This document shows positions 46,415 to 58,574 of a stretch of 64,000 nucleotides of DNA, piece by piece. The notes beneath the pieces are model-generated. The model was not told where the DNA came from. It did no database searches and worked only from the letters and a program-made list of their open reading frames with translations. The first letter of the stretch is position 1. Each line of letters begins with the position of its first letter. Source of the DNA: Perkinsus olseni (lineage: Eukaryota > Perkinsozoa > Perkinsida > Perkinsidae). Made by a program: the position numbers and the translations under genes. The stretch is from assembly GCA_013115135.1 (NCBI GenBank), contig JABANP010000009.1:1-64000 (forward strand), read 5' to 3'.

Positions 46415-49400
46415 TCACACTAGACGCTGGCGTCCTTGCAGTATGGAGAGCGACAAGTTGGGCGCTGGCCGAGCAAATCCCTTCCTCAATAGACTCCCTT
46501 CTCGACGGGCGGGTATTGCCGTCAAAGACGAGTATATAGTGATACTCTCCTCCACTCTGCTATACCGAGATGAGACCACCGCGGGGCTGCGGACCAGCGG
46601 CGTGGATTCAACTGTAGACAAGTACGTGCTCGCGGGACCGCCAATACCGGTTGGCTCGGGCAGCAGGGCCGACCTCTTCTCCAAATCCCCGAAACTCTCC
46701 GCCCCATCCGGCTCCGGGTCAGCACTTACTTCATTTCCATCCTGGGACGCGAAAACAGCGGGGCCCACCCGTCCATTCAAGCTGTCCTCCTCAGGCCCAG
46801 CTGAGAAACCTCTGGCCTTCTTTTTCCGGAATCGGTGCGACGACATTTTCAACCGCCGAGAGAACCGCGATTCCTCCGATACACAACGCCGAGGGTTGCC
46901 CAGACTGGAGGGACTCGGCTCGTGTAGCGGTAGAGGGCCCAAGACTTCCGCCTGCCGGGAGTCCACGGCCACTGCACCGTGGAAGTCAACACCCGCTGAC
47001 TCCTCGACGTCCATTCCACACACCATTTCCACCGAGGCACTCGGGGGTTTTTCGCTTCGATCTTCGCATAGTTCTGGCGAGCCATTGGGTGACTGCTCGT
47101 CTCGCGTCGCTGTGGTGACGGGCACCGGACCCGCAACTTCAGCTTCCTCAATATCCACGACCTCGCATTGTCGTGGACTGTCGCCTCCCCTAGGCGAGCT
47201 GCCCATGTTCCATACACTATTCGGTGTGAGTGGAGTCTCCTCACTTCCCTTGTCATCTGGGCTCTTTACAGTAGGAGCATCATCAAACTGCGAAGACAGT
47301 GCCGAAGTAACCAGTCCAGTCGAGGCTTCATAGTAGGGAGAGTCCGGCTGTTCTCGCTCATCCTGGGACTTTCTAACGCTGCCCTCCCTTGGTCTTCGTC
47401 GTGGCAGAGGCTCGAGCGGTGTGCCAGGACTTCCAGCGTCCTCCTCCTCAACACTCAGGACCGCAAATTTGGAACTCCTGCTCCCCTCCATGATGGCCCT
47501 GGTCGACTCGACTGAGCCGGTCTCACTGCCATCCAAGTCCGACGGGTGTGCACGCCCATGCGCCGCCAGGCTCTGGAGGGGATCGTCGTGCACAACAGAA
47601 GCTTTAAGTACGCTTCTCTCACACAACCGGCCCAAGGCTTCTCGTCCACCGCTGGCCGAGAGAGGGGATAGAATCTCCGTCGGTGCGCTCGCCGGGGAAC
47701 CCAACGGCCGCGTGATACAGTGGCGGTCTGGAAGCTCAGGCTCATGCTCCACCGTCACATTGGAAGGACCAGCTTGCGGTGCGGTGGAATCCTCATTACA
47801 ACGCTGTACCTCAGCAATACTCGGCCGAGAGCCGCTAAGAGATCGCAGAATCGCTTCACTGACCCTACCCCTCCGGGACCATAGGCGGCTACCCCTAGCT
47901 CGGCCCGTCGAAGGTGGGGAGGCATGAGTCGCCGAGGAGCTAGCTCGTCCCCCAATCAATGCCCCAAGAGGTTTCTCGAAACTCGTATCGGAGGAGGCTC
48001 TCCTCAAACTTCTACGGAAAAAGGCGCCCTTTCGGCTGCTAACAGGTGGCGGGCCATCCCCTGTCGGTCTACCACCCTTGCTGATCTTCCGGACCGTATG
48101 GGTCGGCAGGTCGGTAGTCCTCTCTTCCTCATCTACATGACAGTCACACTGTGCCGTCGTCCCCCCAGCACTAGAGTTGCTCGAGTCATCCCATGAAGCA
48201 CGGTCGCTCCCATCGTTGAGCCCAGAACCAATAACCGATACACGCGACTGCTCGGTCGCTGCACCATCGAAGCCTTGCCCCGACAAGAGCCACGGCAGAA
48301 CGGCTTCCCGCGGCGCACGGGCCGAACTACACGAGGACATAACTGACACGCTCTCGGAGTCGTGACCCCTGCATCGAAGCTCATCTACTCCGGCCGCCTC
48401 ATTCCCGGCTGCTGTCTCCGCGTGTTCAATAACGCGGCTACAATGTCCCAACATAATGTCTTCCACGCTCTCCGAGAGACCCGGACAAGAGTTGTGCCGT
48501 GATCTCGGGCTTGGACTTAGGGACAGCTCCACTTCTGAGCCACCAGTATCTTCCACACTCTTATTACCTTCCTCGACCGCACTTTGCGATGGGTCGATGC
48601 CCACCAAGTGGGTTTCCGGTACGCCAGCGGATGAATCCTCAGGCTCTCCAACCCCAGCCGCTCCTTCCTCCGCACTCACGTCCACGGTATCGCCGGATCG
48701 TGGACGGTTGCTGACCTCCTCCGCGACCTGCGATTGCAGGCCTGCAGGACTGACTTCGCTGGCGAGGAAACCGTGTGCTTCCTTGCCGCTATCCGTAGGC
48801 TCACTGCCAGATCGAGCAAGCTCTAAGCTCCAGCCGCGAACCGACCTCGCAGTCGGCCGGATTCCCCGATGCCTCGCCTTATAGGATCCCGAGAGAACGG
48901 AGGACCTCTTCGAGGCGCTGTACTTCCCAGCCTCACGGCTCATTCCGCGTTCACGGATCTTCCCGCGTCCAACGGAGCGCGGAGGACCCTTCCCGCGCAA
49001 TGAAGAGCTTCGACGACTGTTCCCTGTCGCCTTATCCCCGGCCACCGTCTCTCCCTCAGCACTACCCGAGGTACGGGCCAGCTCATCCGTTGCCTTCTCA
49101 CCAGGATCGAGTAGCTCCGTCGTCCCGAGATCAGATAACAGCCCCACAGACTCGTCGACAGGATCCCCACAACTACCAGAAATGCCCGAGGCGGCCTCTC
49201 GAAGTACCGCATCCAAGGCCGATAGCCCTTCAGCTGTCATCGCACTGGAGGTACTAGTAGCACCCATATGTGAGACCTCGACTGACGGTGCGGTGTTCGA
49301 TACGCCGCCAGAACGTCGAGGGACATCCACTACGCAACATCCGCTCATGACAGAGGTCCCGCGTATTGAGGCACCCTCAGTGGCGCTTTGTTGTGAGGTA

Positions 49401-50435
49401 GATTCCCCCATCTGGTTCTCGCGCTCTAGAGTGGACAGTGCCGGTTCCGCCAGGAACGCTCGAGCTTCGGGTAGTATCGCAGTAAGCTTGGCCGACTCAC
49501 CCTCCTTCGATGGCTGCCTCACCAATGACGAATCCTCAATTATCAAAGAGCATTCTGTCTTCCAGCATGCAAGAGGCTCTAGCTCCTCCACCTCACAGGG
49601 CGGACCATCTGACCCAGGGGAGAGTGCTGAGCCCGCGCCTGGCGAGTCACAAGCTGACTCAATCTCTGAAAGGGGGCTTGTAGAGAAGCTCTCCTCGATA
49701 TCAAAACCGTGCGTCAGGGACATGCAGGTCTCATCGAGCTGTTGCATGACCGCATGCAGCGATGGCACTGACGACAGTGTGTCCCGTGGACTGCACTCTT
49801 CATTCTGCCCTCTTTGGCTAGCTTGCCTGGCGACCACCACGGATGGAGGACTTATGATACCCCCATCGAATTGCAAGGGCGAAGCTTCCAATATATCCAA
49901 CACCACAGCTCTCGTGAGAGCTACGACGCAGAGATCGAGGAAATCACTGCTGACCTCGGATACAGCTATCCCCATGGCAATCGAGTCAGGTCTACGGACA
50001 CGGGACTCCCGAGACCCGCGATCGGGAGCCCCTTGCGACCACTGTCGACTCTTTTAGCGCGCTGGCCTTAGACTTCCTCACACTGGGGCCAACCTCAGCG
50101 CGCCAGCTTGGAACGCCCCAACAGGACTCCACAGGTGGCGGCTTGGTCTTCACAGGTGCCTTATTGGCCTTGGGCTTTGCCACACGGCGTTTACACACTT
50201 GGAAAGGACGCATTGGCTCCCGGCTAATATGAACCATCGCGAAGGCATCACGCTTATCGGCTTGTGGCCCGACTGTCGGATTCAGCGTACTCGAGGACGA
50301 AGATCGCGATCGGGTAGCCTCCCGCCCTATCACCTCAGTAGGCCTCATGAGCCTTCCAAGCTCTCCCTCCAAGGCTCCCACTGCCCTCCATGCCGCCGAG
50401 AAAGTCTCGCTCGAACGGTCATCTTCCATCGACAT
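46415..50435 (-). CDS. Very long low-complexity protein, unknown function
   Basis: Continuous open frame 49975-46415 (1186 codons), unusual for a region where other genes have many introns. Composition is Ser/Glu/Gly/Pro/Arg-rich and disordered, with acidic-serine and basic patches (RFRKKKARGFSAG near the C-terminus) and no globular domain, signal peptide or membrane helix. Upstream, 50435-49992 (MSMEDDRSSETF..) is open in another frame. One surplus base near 50024-50030 would join the two into 1339 codons exactly, whereas no good GT-AG intron does. The long plus-strand frames opposite (46443-47333, 49182-50057) are composition shadows. Family not recognised; a scaffold or disordered regulator is only a guess. 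Confidence 0.6.
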
Positions 50436-50694
50436 AACAATGGCTACAAGTCCAACTGAGGGGAAGCGTCGGCGTCCACCAAGACTAGCATCTTCCCGCG
50501 AGAGCACAACAAAGAAGAGGAGTAGAAATCTAGATTACGAGGAGCAGCCAACGGTATTGAGTCCAGCAGTAAGTGCAATAATTGTACGTAGTGCAGCAGC
50601 AGCATCATCGACGGGAACAGGTCTCATTTCCCAACAGCATACCACTCGTCATCAGTATCATCGCTACCACCATTCAACGTATCATCGCTATCGT

Positions 50695-52423
50695 TCACAG
50701 CCCGAAAGTGGTCCTCCTTCGCTTCTGAGGCACCCCTTTGGCCGGGCCGTTGGTACTGGTACTGCTGCTGGTGCCCTGACTTGGGGGAGAGGGACTCCCA
50801 GCTGATGCCCCGCCGTACGAGGACCTGACCATGCGTGCTGCCGCCGCCGCAACACTTGTGGCGGACGAGTTCAGTACCTCGGATTTCAGATAATCGTCGA
50901 GTGACCGAACCTTAAGCATGGACCACTCGGCCGAGGTACCAACTTTTCGCGCCAACGCCTCATCCAGCATCACCCCAATCTGAGTGTTAACTTCGTCTCC
51001 CTCCCCGGGCCTCCTTCTGCTCCGTTTCGCTATTATCATCGTCCTTATGTACTATTGGCGTCAAATGCAGCACTCCTCTAGTATCGTCGATCCAGTCGAT
51101 ATACGTGTAAATCTTCATCCCCGATTCCTTCTCCTGGAAATGCGTCCGCACCTCCTCGACCAAGGCCAGCACATCAGTGTTCTTAGTCCCGATCGGAATA
51201 CCCTCCAGAACCCTATACTGCCGAGGCCTGTCGTTCACCGCACGGTCCCCGGCTGCCTCCGATAAATTAACACAGTAGTAGGACTGTGCCAGTGCAACGA
51301 AATTGAGGAATTGCTTCTTGTCGTCTTCAGACATCTTCGCCGTGAGCGCAGCAAAGACCTTCCCCGTGGCCACAGCATCGTACCCAGCCTCATGGAACTT
51401 CTCCTCACCCTCGTCGCCATCTAATTTCTTAGAGAATTCGTCCGCCCCGTGTATCTTCTGTACCACCGGATCCTGCGCGAAGCGCTCGGCCAGCTGTGAA
51501 AGGCCCACACCGTGGTAACCAGACTCTATGGCGATCTGTCGAGTATCGTAGACCCCAGAAGGGAACAGCTGTCGCACTCGGGCCTTGAAGTTGGCCAACT
51601 CGCTGGGCAAGTCCTGGTCGAACTGCTGCAGCATCCACATCAAGTCCAACATACCATTGTGTAGGATGATAGGCTTCTTAGCTTGCAGAAGGGCCTTCCA
51701 AACTCGTCTAAAGCCAAGCTTCTCTCGTACCAAATCTCGCCTGGATCTTCGAGTGACGAACCTCTCAGTGTACGCCCCAACGCGGACAGACTCGATCAAG
51801 AGGTTGGGGTGGTTGGCCTTGATACGGGCTGTAGCCACTCTGAGAGCTACGCCTCGCAGATTGGGTAATTTGAAGGACTCCTGCTCAGGGTCCTTGGCGA
51901 ACTCTGCCACGGCTTTCACCGCCTTCTCCACGTTCTCCTTCGCTTGGGGGTTATGTATTTCCGGCAGATTCTCCCCGCTGGAGTCCTCTCGGTTCTCCTT
52001 CTCCAGGGCCTCGGCCAGTCGAGATTCCACAACCGCATTGACGTAAGTGAGGCCCTTGTCGATCCATCGCTGGAAGTCCATCCCTTGCTCCTTCATAAAG
52101 GCGATTGCTGCCGAGCACAGAGCCACCGAGGGGACCCAAGTGACGCCCAGGTCGTTGACCGGGCGAGGGAAGACGTAGAAATTCCAGGCACGATAGTCCT
52201 CCCCTTTGAAGGCAGCTACCCCAACCTGCATGATACCGTACTTCTTAGCCGCTATCCGGTTCTTCCTGTACCGGACTGCGGTGGAGTCAGAGCCAGAGGG
52301 CTGATGAGCGGCATCGTGAATGCCGGTCATTTCCAAGTCGATGGCGATATAGTCGGCGTCATTCAAGGCAGCTTTCACCGTCTTGAACAGAGCATCATCG
52401 AAGTTCGTAGCGTCAACATCCAT
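50695..52423 (-). CDS. PARN: PARN/CAF1-type poly(A)-specific 3'-exoribonuclease
   Basis: DEDD-family deadenylase that shortens mRNA poly(A) tails. Start MDVDATNFDDALF at 52423. The active-site acids are in place: IDLEMTGI (Asp, Glu), HNGMLDLMWML (Asp) and HEAGYDAVATG (His, Asp). NFYVFPRPVNDL and FMKEQGMDFQRWIDKG follow PARN specifically, as does the internal helical insertion before FRRVWKALLQAKKPIILHNG. An RRM-like C-terminal part (KIYTYIDWIDDTRGVLHL) follows. The zero frame stops at 50987, yet NTQIGVMLDEALARKVG.. continues in the +1 frame to 50695. Removing one base of a C/G run at 51003-51009 gives 575 aa, while a 52-nt intron with a purine-rich acceptor is the alternative. Confidence 0.88.
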
Positions 52424-52831
52424 TGCGAACCAACAACAGCTGCGATGACAGTAAAATTTCCCCTAACAACTTCAACTCACAGCGAGACGTATGGGGTGTT
52501 CACCAAACCAATTCGGATACTCAGACTCGATCCTGGAACCTCATTTTTCGTCTGGAAAGCAATTCTGTAATGGTTCTGAGCTTCCGAACTACTGTAGTTT
52601 ACTTAACCGGGGGCCAATCTGCGCGCGAAAATTCGATTTCCGGAGCGGAGCGAAACAGAACATGCTGCGCCGACTTAGCCAACATTATTCCCTGAGAATC
52701 TTCCCTCTTGCATCCGATACCGCTCCTTCTGAAGGTCTTATGTATTGCTATCCCGAGTCCGCGGCCGGCTCGCGGTTGCCTACGCTGTCGACGCGCCCTG
52801 CCCTACCGTCAGCTGTAGGTTTCTCTTCACC
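52424..52831. promoter_or_regulatory. Divergent intergenic region, PARN / HCF101-like
   Basis: 408 bp between two divergent start codons must hold both promoters. There is no TATA box or repeat. Two upstream ATGs on the plus strand (52662, 52745) precede the chosen HCF101-like start; the one at 52745 is in frame and would lengthen the leader by 29 residues. Confidence 0.4.
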
Positions 52832-55417
52832 ATGCTCAGTCGTCTTCCCTCGGCCACTCGGTTATTGGCCTGCCGAGCGTTCACCAGTGCTGCTGTCATG
52901 GCCAGACCAGTGGCTTTACGAAGTGCTGCCCCACCGACCATGTTCAGACGGCCAACCCCTGTGAACCGACTCAGTAGACGCGGGTTCTCAAGTGAAGCCG
53001 CTGCTGGTGGTCGGCGGAAGGATGAGATGTAATATTGGTTTCTTAGTCGTTTATCCGTTGGTGTGGTACGCGTAGCGGACTCGTCGGCGCTACGGCATGT
53101 TCCCTCAGACTGAAGCAGTTGTCTCTCATCATCGACCCAGACCTTCACAAGGATATTGTTTCCCTAGGATTCGTAATGAGCACTCGAGTCGGTCATCGGT
53201 GGGAGCCCGACTGCTGCAGGTTCAAAATCTTAGCATAAGCGATGACGGCGTGGTGGTGTTCGATCTAAAATTGACCACACCAGCTTGTCCCGTCCGAGAT
53301 CAGTTCGTGGATGCCTGCTCGAGAGCCTGCAAAGCTCTACCATGGGTCACGGACGTCAAGGTAATCCGAGAACTACTCTCGTGACGTTCGGCAAAGCATG
53401 CGCTGGCCCCAACTCAGTCGAGCGGGTACCGTTCAGTCTGTCGTTCTGTTAACCGCCTTTTCGTAGTGAATTGGGGGGGGAAACAGCGTGGTTGTTGCGC
53501 GACATACCTTGGCTGCTCATCAATCAGGTTACGCTGTCGGCCAAGTCCCGAGCCGGTGCGGCCCCGGAGGTCAAGTCCGAGAATTTATCAAAAGTACATA
53601 GCATTATAGCGGTGACCTCATGCAAAGGAGGAGTCGGCAAGAGCAGTGTGGCCGTGAATCTGGCGTGAGTGCATGGGCTGGATACTCTATGCCAATAGTA
53701 GCTCTGACCATTCCCTCCCGACCGCTTGCACTACTTCGCCTGCAAACTACTCTCGTCTCCATTAGTCAAACTAGACCGTTGTGGCCTCTGTTCCCTATAT
53801 GCTGTGAGCTTGGCAGTGCCGAGTGCATCGACCGCTCAGATACTCAATCGCCAAGCACGGCGTGAAGGTCGGTATACTAGATGCCGGATATTTTCGGTCC
53901 TTCCTTGCCTTACCTCATCCCCTCAACCGAGAGGGCCCCTCCCGATGCAGTCGAAGGAGAGCTGGAGGGAGCCGGCAAGGCTAAGCCAGGAGTCCTGGTA
54001 ATAGAAGGCTTTGGTATTGAGCTAAGTGCCGGGCTTCGTAACTCATCCGAATAACGTGAGATGGGTATCATCGTTCTCTCTGACCCTCAGCAACCATACT
54101 ACCACAACGGAGTGAAGTTGATGTCGATGGGTTACCTCCGACCTGGCGAGAGCGTAGCCCTCAGAGGCCCTATGGTCAGCGGCATGGTCCAGCAAATGCT
54201 CACTATGACTGACTGGGGCAATCTCGACTATCTGGTAGGGCCTCATGCGCCGTGACCGTGATGGCTCTGGAAATGTGTCCCTGACCAGATCATCGATTAT
54301 CCTCCGGGAACTGGCGACATTCAATTGACCATCGGCCAGCAAGCCAAGGTCGACGCGGCAGTAGTTGTGACGACGCCCCAGCAGCTCAGCCTAGTGGATG
54401 TCGAGAAAGGCATTGAGTTGTTTGATAAACTGTACGAAGTCGGAACTCGCGCTGTGCTGATCGCTTTGTCTCAGAAATATACCGTCCATAGCAGTGGTCG
54501 AGAACATGGCCTACTTTAAGTGTCCATCTTGTTCTGATAAGCATCAAGTGTTTGGTAGAGCTGCTGAGAGCAAGAAGCTGGCTGCCAAGTACGGCATACA
54601 GAGCCATGTCGAGCTGCCGATCGATCCTGATATGGCCGGTACCGTTGAGGATGCAAGTACGGCGAGGTGGGCTCACGACCGGGGCGAGCTCATCTTGCTC
54701 GTCTCTCAGAAGGAGCTGCTTTCCCTTTCGTGTGCAACGAGGCGTATGACGGCTCTGAGGCTTCCAAGGCTTTCGAAAATCTAGCTGAGGACGTCATAAG
54801 GGGCGTCTCCAAGGTAGTAGCATGGGAATCGCTAGATACCTAATGCTGAAGTGTCGTCGTCTAGGTTCAACACGGCGCTACCCATATCGCCTTCATGGGA
54901 GCTGGCAAGCCCATCATCCACTTGCAAGAGCAGTACGGCGACCACAAGGTGAGTGAGAGCCTTTACCCCGAGCGCCCCTGATGACAGATGATCAGGTTGC
55001 TTGGCAAGGACAAGTCCCGGCGAGAGCCCTCAGGCTAGCTTGTAGGAGTGCTAGTATGTACGATGAATGGACCGGGGAGAAGCTGTTCAAGGATGAGGAC
55101 ATCCCTCAGGATGTAGTTGCTACCCAAATAGCCAAGGCCGGTAACGATAGCGATCACCACCGTTGCTGGCTCACGATCAAGTGTCGACGTTGTGCAGGCA
55201 CATACGCCCTACGAATCAACTGGTCGGATGGCCATACCTCGATATTCCCAAGAGACGCTATGAAGAAGGTCGTCCAGCAGCACGGCATCGTTGAAGTCGA
55301 GTGAGTCCTCGTTGCTGCTGCTGTCTGTTTTGCTATTCTCACCTCAGGAATGGCGTGGCGACAATCGCCTACGCCGAGGAGCTCGAGGCGGCCGAACAAG
55401 CCAAGGCGCAGTCCTGA
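52832..55417 (+). CDS. HCF101/Mrp-type Fe-S cluster carrier P-loop NTPase, with organelle presequence
   Basis: Carries [4Fe-4S] clusters to target apoproteins. Thirteen exons, all phase-consistent once two surplus bases are removed: 575 aa. Residues 1-60 (MLSRLPSATRLLACRAFTSA..LSRRGFSSEAA) are Arg/Ser-rich without acids, a mitochondrial-style presequence. Next is the MIP18/DUF59 domain (QLSLIIDPDLHKDIVSLGF; KLTTPACPVRDQF), then Walker A TSCKGGVGKSSVAVNLA, LDADIFGPSLPYLIP, RGPMVSGMVQQML, Walker B DYPPGTGDIQLT, VVENMAYFKCPSC with the cluster CxxC, and the C-terminal DUF971 domain (DEWTGEKLF; NWSDGHTSIFPRDAM) that marks HCF101. The frame is broken at 53886 (GATGCCGGATATT against GAT GCC GAT ATT) and near 54046-54052, where a TAA precedes a normal donor. 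Confidence 0.9.
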
Positions 55418-55705
55418 GCTCGACGGTGACACGGTGTGCTCCTGCCGAGGAGGTTCCTGTAATTACTACGCGGTTGCTACTGCAGACGGAGTGCAACACC
55501 CACTCGCTGTACATCCTAGGCGTGCTTCCGAAACTAATGCGGTTGCGTAGTTAATTCGAGACGCTGGGCTCACTATATAGCCTCGGGAAACGCCCTTCTG
55601 TCGGCAGGAACGGGGCAAATCGGATGCAAAACAGCCTCTGACCTGTTGAAAGTCTTCCCGGGACGAGTGAAAATTTGCGTTCAAAGCAAGGATCTCTTCC
55701 GTCCA

Positions 55706-58574
55706 ATGAGTGGCTGCTCGCCGAGGAGCAAAAGATCTCCCGATGAGGACGCGCCAAACACCGCTCATTTAATGAAGCTGATGGTGGAAAAGGAAGCCAC
55801 GGTAGAGTATCTCAAGAATAGAGTAAGGCTCTTGGCGTTTCACGCGGGCACCAGTTCTTTCTAATCGTAACAACGCACTGTCGTCCCAGCGGACAGAGGT
55901 GATGCCGAGCGAAGCGATCGGTGAATTGTCCTCCAGGTTTTGACCCTCCAGAATCGCTTCGGCCTTGGCCAGCAGCTCGGTGGCTTCGATGAGCTCGTCC
56001 ACGTAAGCCACAACGACGCATCCGGACCATGCGCGAGGCTGGCATCTCACGTGGCGTGTTCGGGTAGCATGGTTCCCTTCAGGATATTCGATCCTTCATT
56101 GGGCTGCAAAGACAGCTTGCAAGTCGGGAATGTCGTGTCGCAGCACTGGAAAGAGATAATGCAGCGCTGAGGAGTGAATTAGAGGTTGGACCCCCACTGA
56201 AATCAATCCTATCATCGCCCGGTGCTCTTAGACTCTACAAGATGCTTACGAAGTCAACCTCCGTCGGTCGGACGACCGCCGAATAAAATTGGAGCATCTC
56301 GTGGAAGAACAGGAGGAGACTCTCAACTACCTCAACTCTTTGGTAAATTGCTGTTGGGGGGCATTAGCGTATCTCCAACCCTAGCTGGCCAGGTTCAGAG
56401 CTACGAGCTTGAGGCTTCTCGCGAGGAGGAGAGGGAGGCGGAGCGATGCGACAGTCCACTACTTTGCAACGGAGGAACAATGAGAGAAATTGATGACAGG
56501 GCTATGACGGATGAGCCTTGTACGCCCGCTGTAGAGGTCCCGGGCCGAGGTGGTGTGAGAGGAAACAAATGGGGCACTAAAATTGTCGCTCCGAGCCCTC
56601 ATTCGGTCGAAGCTCTTCATGAGACGCCAACTTCTGACCAGTTCCGAGCTTCACCATCCCGAGGAACGACCTCTCCGCCGCGGCCCAATGCTGAGGATTC
56701 GTCGTCGCCAGAATTGACTTCGGGAGAACGGGAGAGTCATGGTCCGGAGGACCTTGTGCAAGCGAGTACGGCAGGGCATGCATCCAGGGTGCCAGTGAAA
56801 TCCCCTCCTAGCGAAGTATCCTCCAACCTCATGCACCCCACCAGTTCAACAATCGTCAACCGAGGCCTGACCATCGCTTCTTCACACTGTAGTGGTAGCG
56901 AGCCGCCGCGGTATCGCCATCGACCTACTCCACTTGGTAGTCCATCGGGATCGCCCGCATTGCTGATGAGCTCCCGTCCCGGTGGGATGCTCGATCCAAT
57001 CTCATTGCGGCCTGTCCTGTCACGTCACAGTAGCTCTCTCGGCCACCAACCCGCTGGTAGCATCACTCTCACCTCTGAGGTGGCACCATGGGGCACCATG
57101 GAAGCATCAACCGGGTATTCTGTCGAGGCCGCTCCGCGCATGGCTGCTCACCAGCAGCTGGGACCCGCTACTTGCTTGAGTGCTTCAGCGACAAAAGCAG
57201 CTGTGACGACCCAAACGGACATGGCTCTGACGTGCTCATCGACTACCGTCCCTTCCGAAGATTATCGGCCGCCCTGCGGGGACATGGCAGGGACGCAAGA
57301 TACAAGCGCCACAGAAACGGAAGCAGACGATGGTGTCACACAGAGCTCCCCGATCGTGCCGAAGTTGCGGCTAGAAGCTTTGGCGGAGCCTCGGAACCAA
57401 AGATTAACAGGAACGCACCTAGCAGCTCGCCAGGGAGCGTCGGGAGCGCCATTCACAGTGGACTCAGCGGCACTCGACTGCCCAGGGGCGGAGGTGAAGG
57501 GTGCATCCGGAGGGGTGATGTTGACGTTCCCGACTAGCGATGTAGTAGGGAAGATTAAGAGGTCACCCAGGCTAGAACAGAGACTAGCCAGTGCTGCGTC
57601 TGCACGGCCTTTTTTGACGGCCCGGCCCGCGAAGACAGCTCGGTGTCGTGGATCCGCCAACCTCCACTTTGCGCCCGCCCCCCGCAAGGCTGACAGCAAC
57701 CTGACAGCCCCTCGTCCGGATGGGATACCCACCGAATACCCGGCGCCAGCTGAGATGCACTCAAAGTGAGCATCAAACTCATACAGTTGCCTTATCTGAG
57801 GGACTTTTCAGGTTGGCTGCTGCTCGGGACACGATGAAGCGATCACGCAAATTGGAAGCATCGAGCTCCCTGTTGCAAGAGAGGCTTCTGCATCGACTAG
57901 TCCACGACGCACGTGATGAAGATGAATCTCCGTCACGCCCTCAGACAGCTAGGCCTCCTCGCAGGACTAGTCCCCGCTACGGGTGAGATATTCCTAGGTC
58001 TTCCCACGGCCGGGAGTTGTAGCCGTTAGGTTATCCCAAAAGCGTTGACGGTGTCGGCTTCCCGCAGACTGCACGCGTTGTACGAGGTGAGCCCCAGAAG
58101 TTGAGGGTAGCCGAATTGTCTTCTTCCAGATAGTACCGCATGCTCAGTATCCGGCCCCGTCCCGGAGACTGCCGATATTCTCGATGAAAGTTTGAGAATG
58201 TACTGCGGCACGATTCGGAGCTGTACATAGGCCTGGCTGCTGTGAGGTACTTGTCCAGCCCAGAGAGTCCACAAACTCGATACGAGTTTGAAAAGATAAG
58301 CAAAGGAGTTTATAAATACGGTTCGAAGAGAGTGGTGATCGCGATGAAGAACGACAAGCCGATGGTAGCTATTCTCGCTTTAACTTGGAAATATCCGGGA
58401 TACTCTTCCATCCATCAGGTTCGCATTGGCGGCGGCTTCACTCACCTTGGAAACTTCCTCGAGACAGAAGAAAGACACCAAGAAGTGATTGAGTATCGCG
58501 CCGGTTACCACCGGATTGGTGGACGAAATCCGCTTAATAGTGTTGGGCAACGAAAGATTCGTGAGTCAATATGA
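55706..58574 (+). CDS. Coiled-coil protein with C-terminal GAS2 (GAR) domain
   Basis: Probably microtubule-associated, since GAR domains bind microtubules. Exons chained by splice signals: start MSGCSPRSKR at 55706 with a helix (HLMKLMVEKEATVEYLKN), coiled-coil exons (IGLQRQLASRECRVAALERD; RRIKLEHLVEEQEETLNYL), a long Ser/Pro/Thr-rich exon ending at 57769, LAAARDTMKRSRKLEASSS.., then 58068-58086, 58130-58364 and 58419-58574. The last two give SPQTRYEFEKISKGVYKYGSKR and, across an intron, DKPMVRIGGGFTHLGNFLE, the GAR core. The TGA at 57984 is removed by a GTGAGA donor, linking the two parts. Exon 58130-58364 has one surplus base at 58187-58190 (ATG AAA G before TTTGAG). Exons between 55815 and 56080 are uncertain. 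Confidence 0.7.

Noticed and set aside
46443..50057. Long plus-strand open frames (296 and 291 codons)
   Set aside because: They lie opposite the 1186-codon minus frame and reflect its biased codon composition; no independent features.
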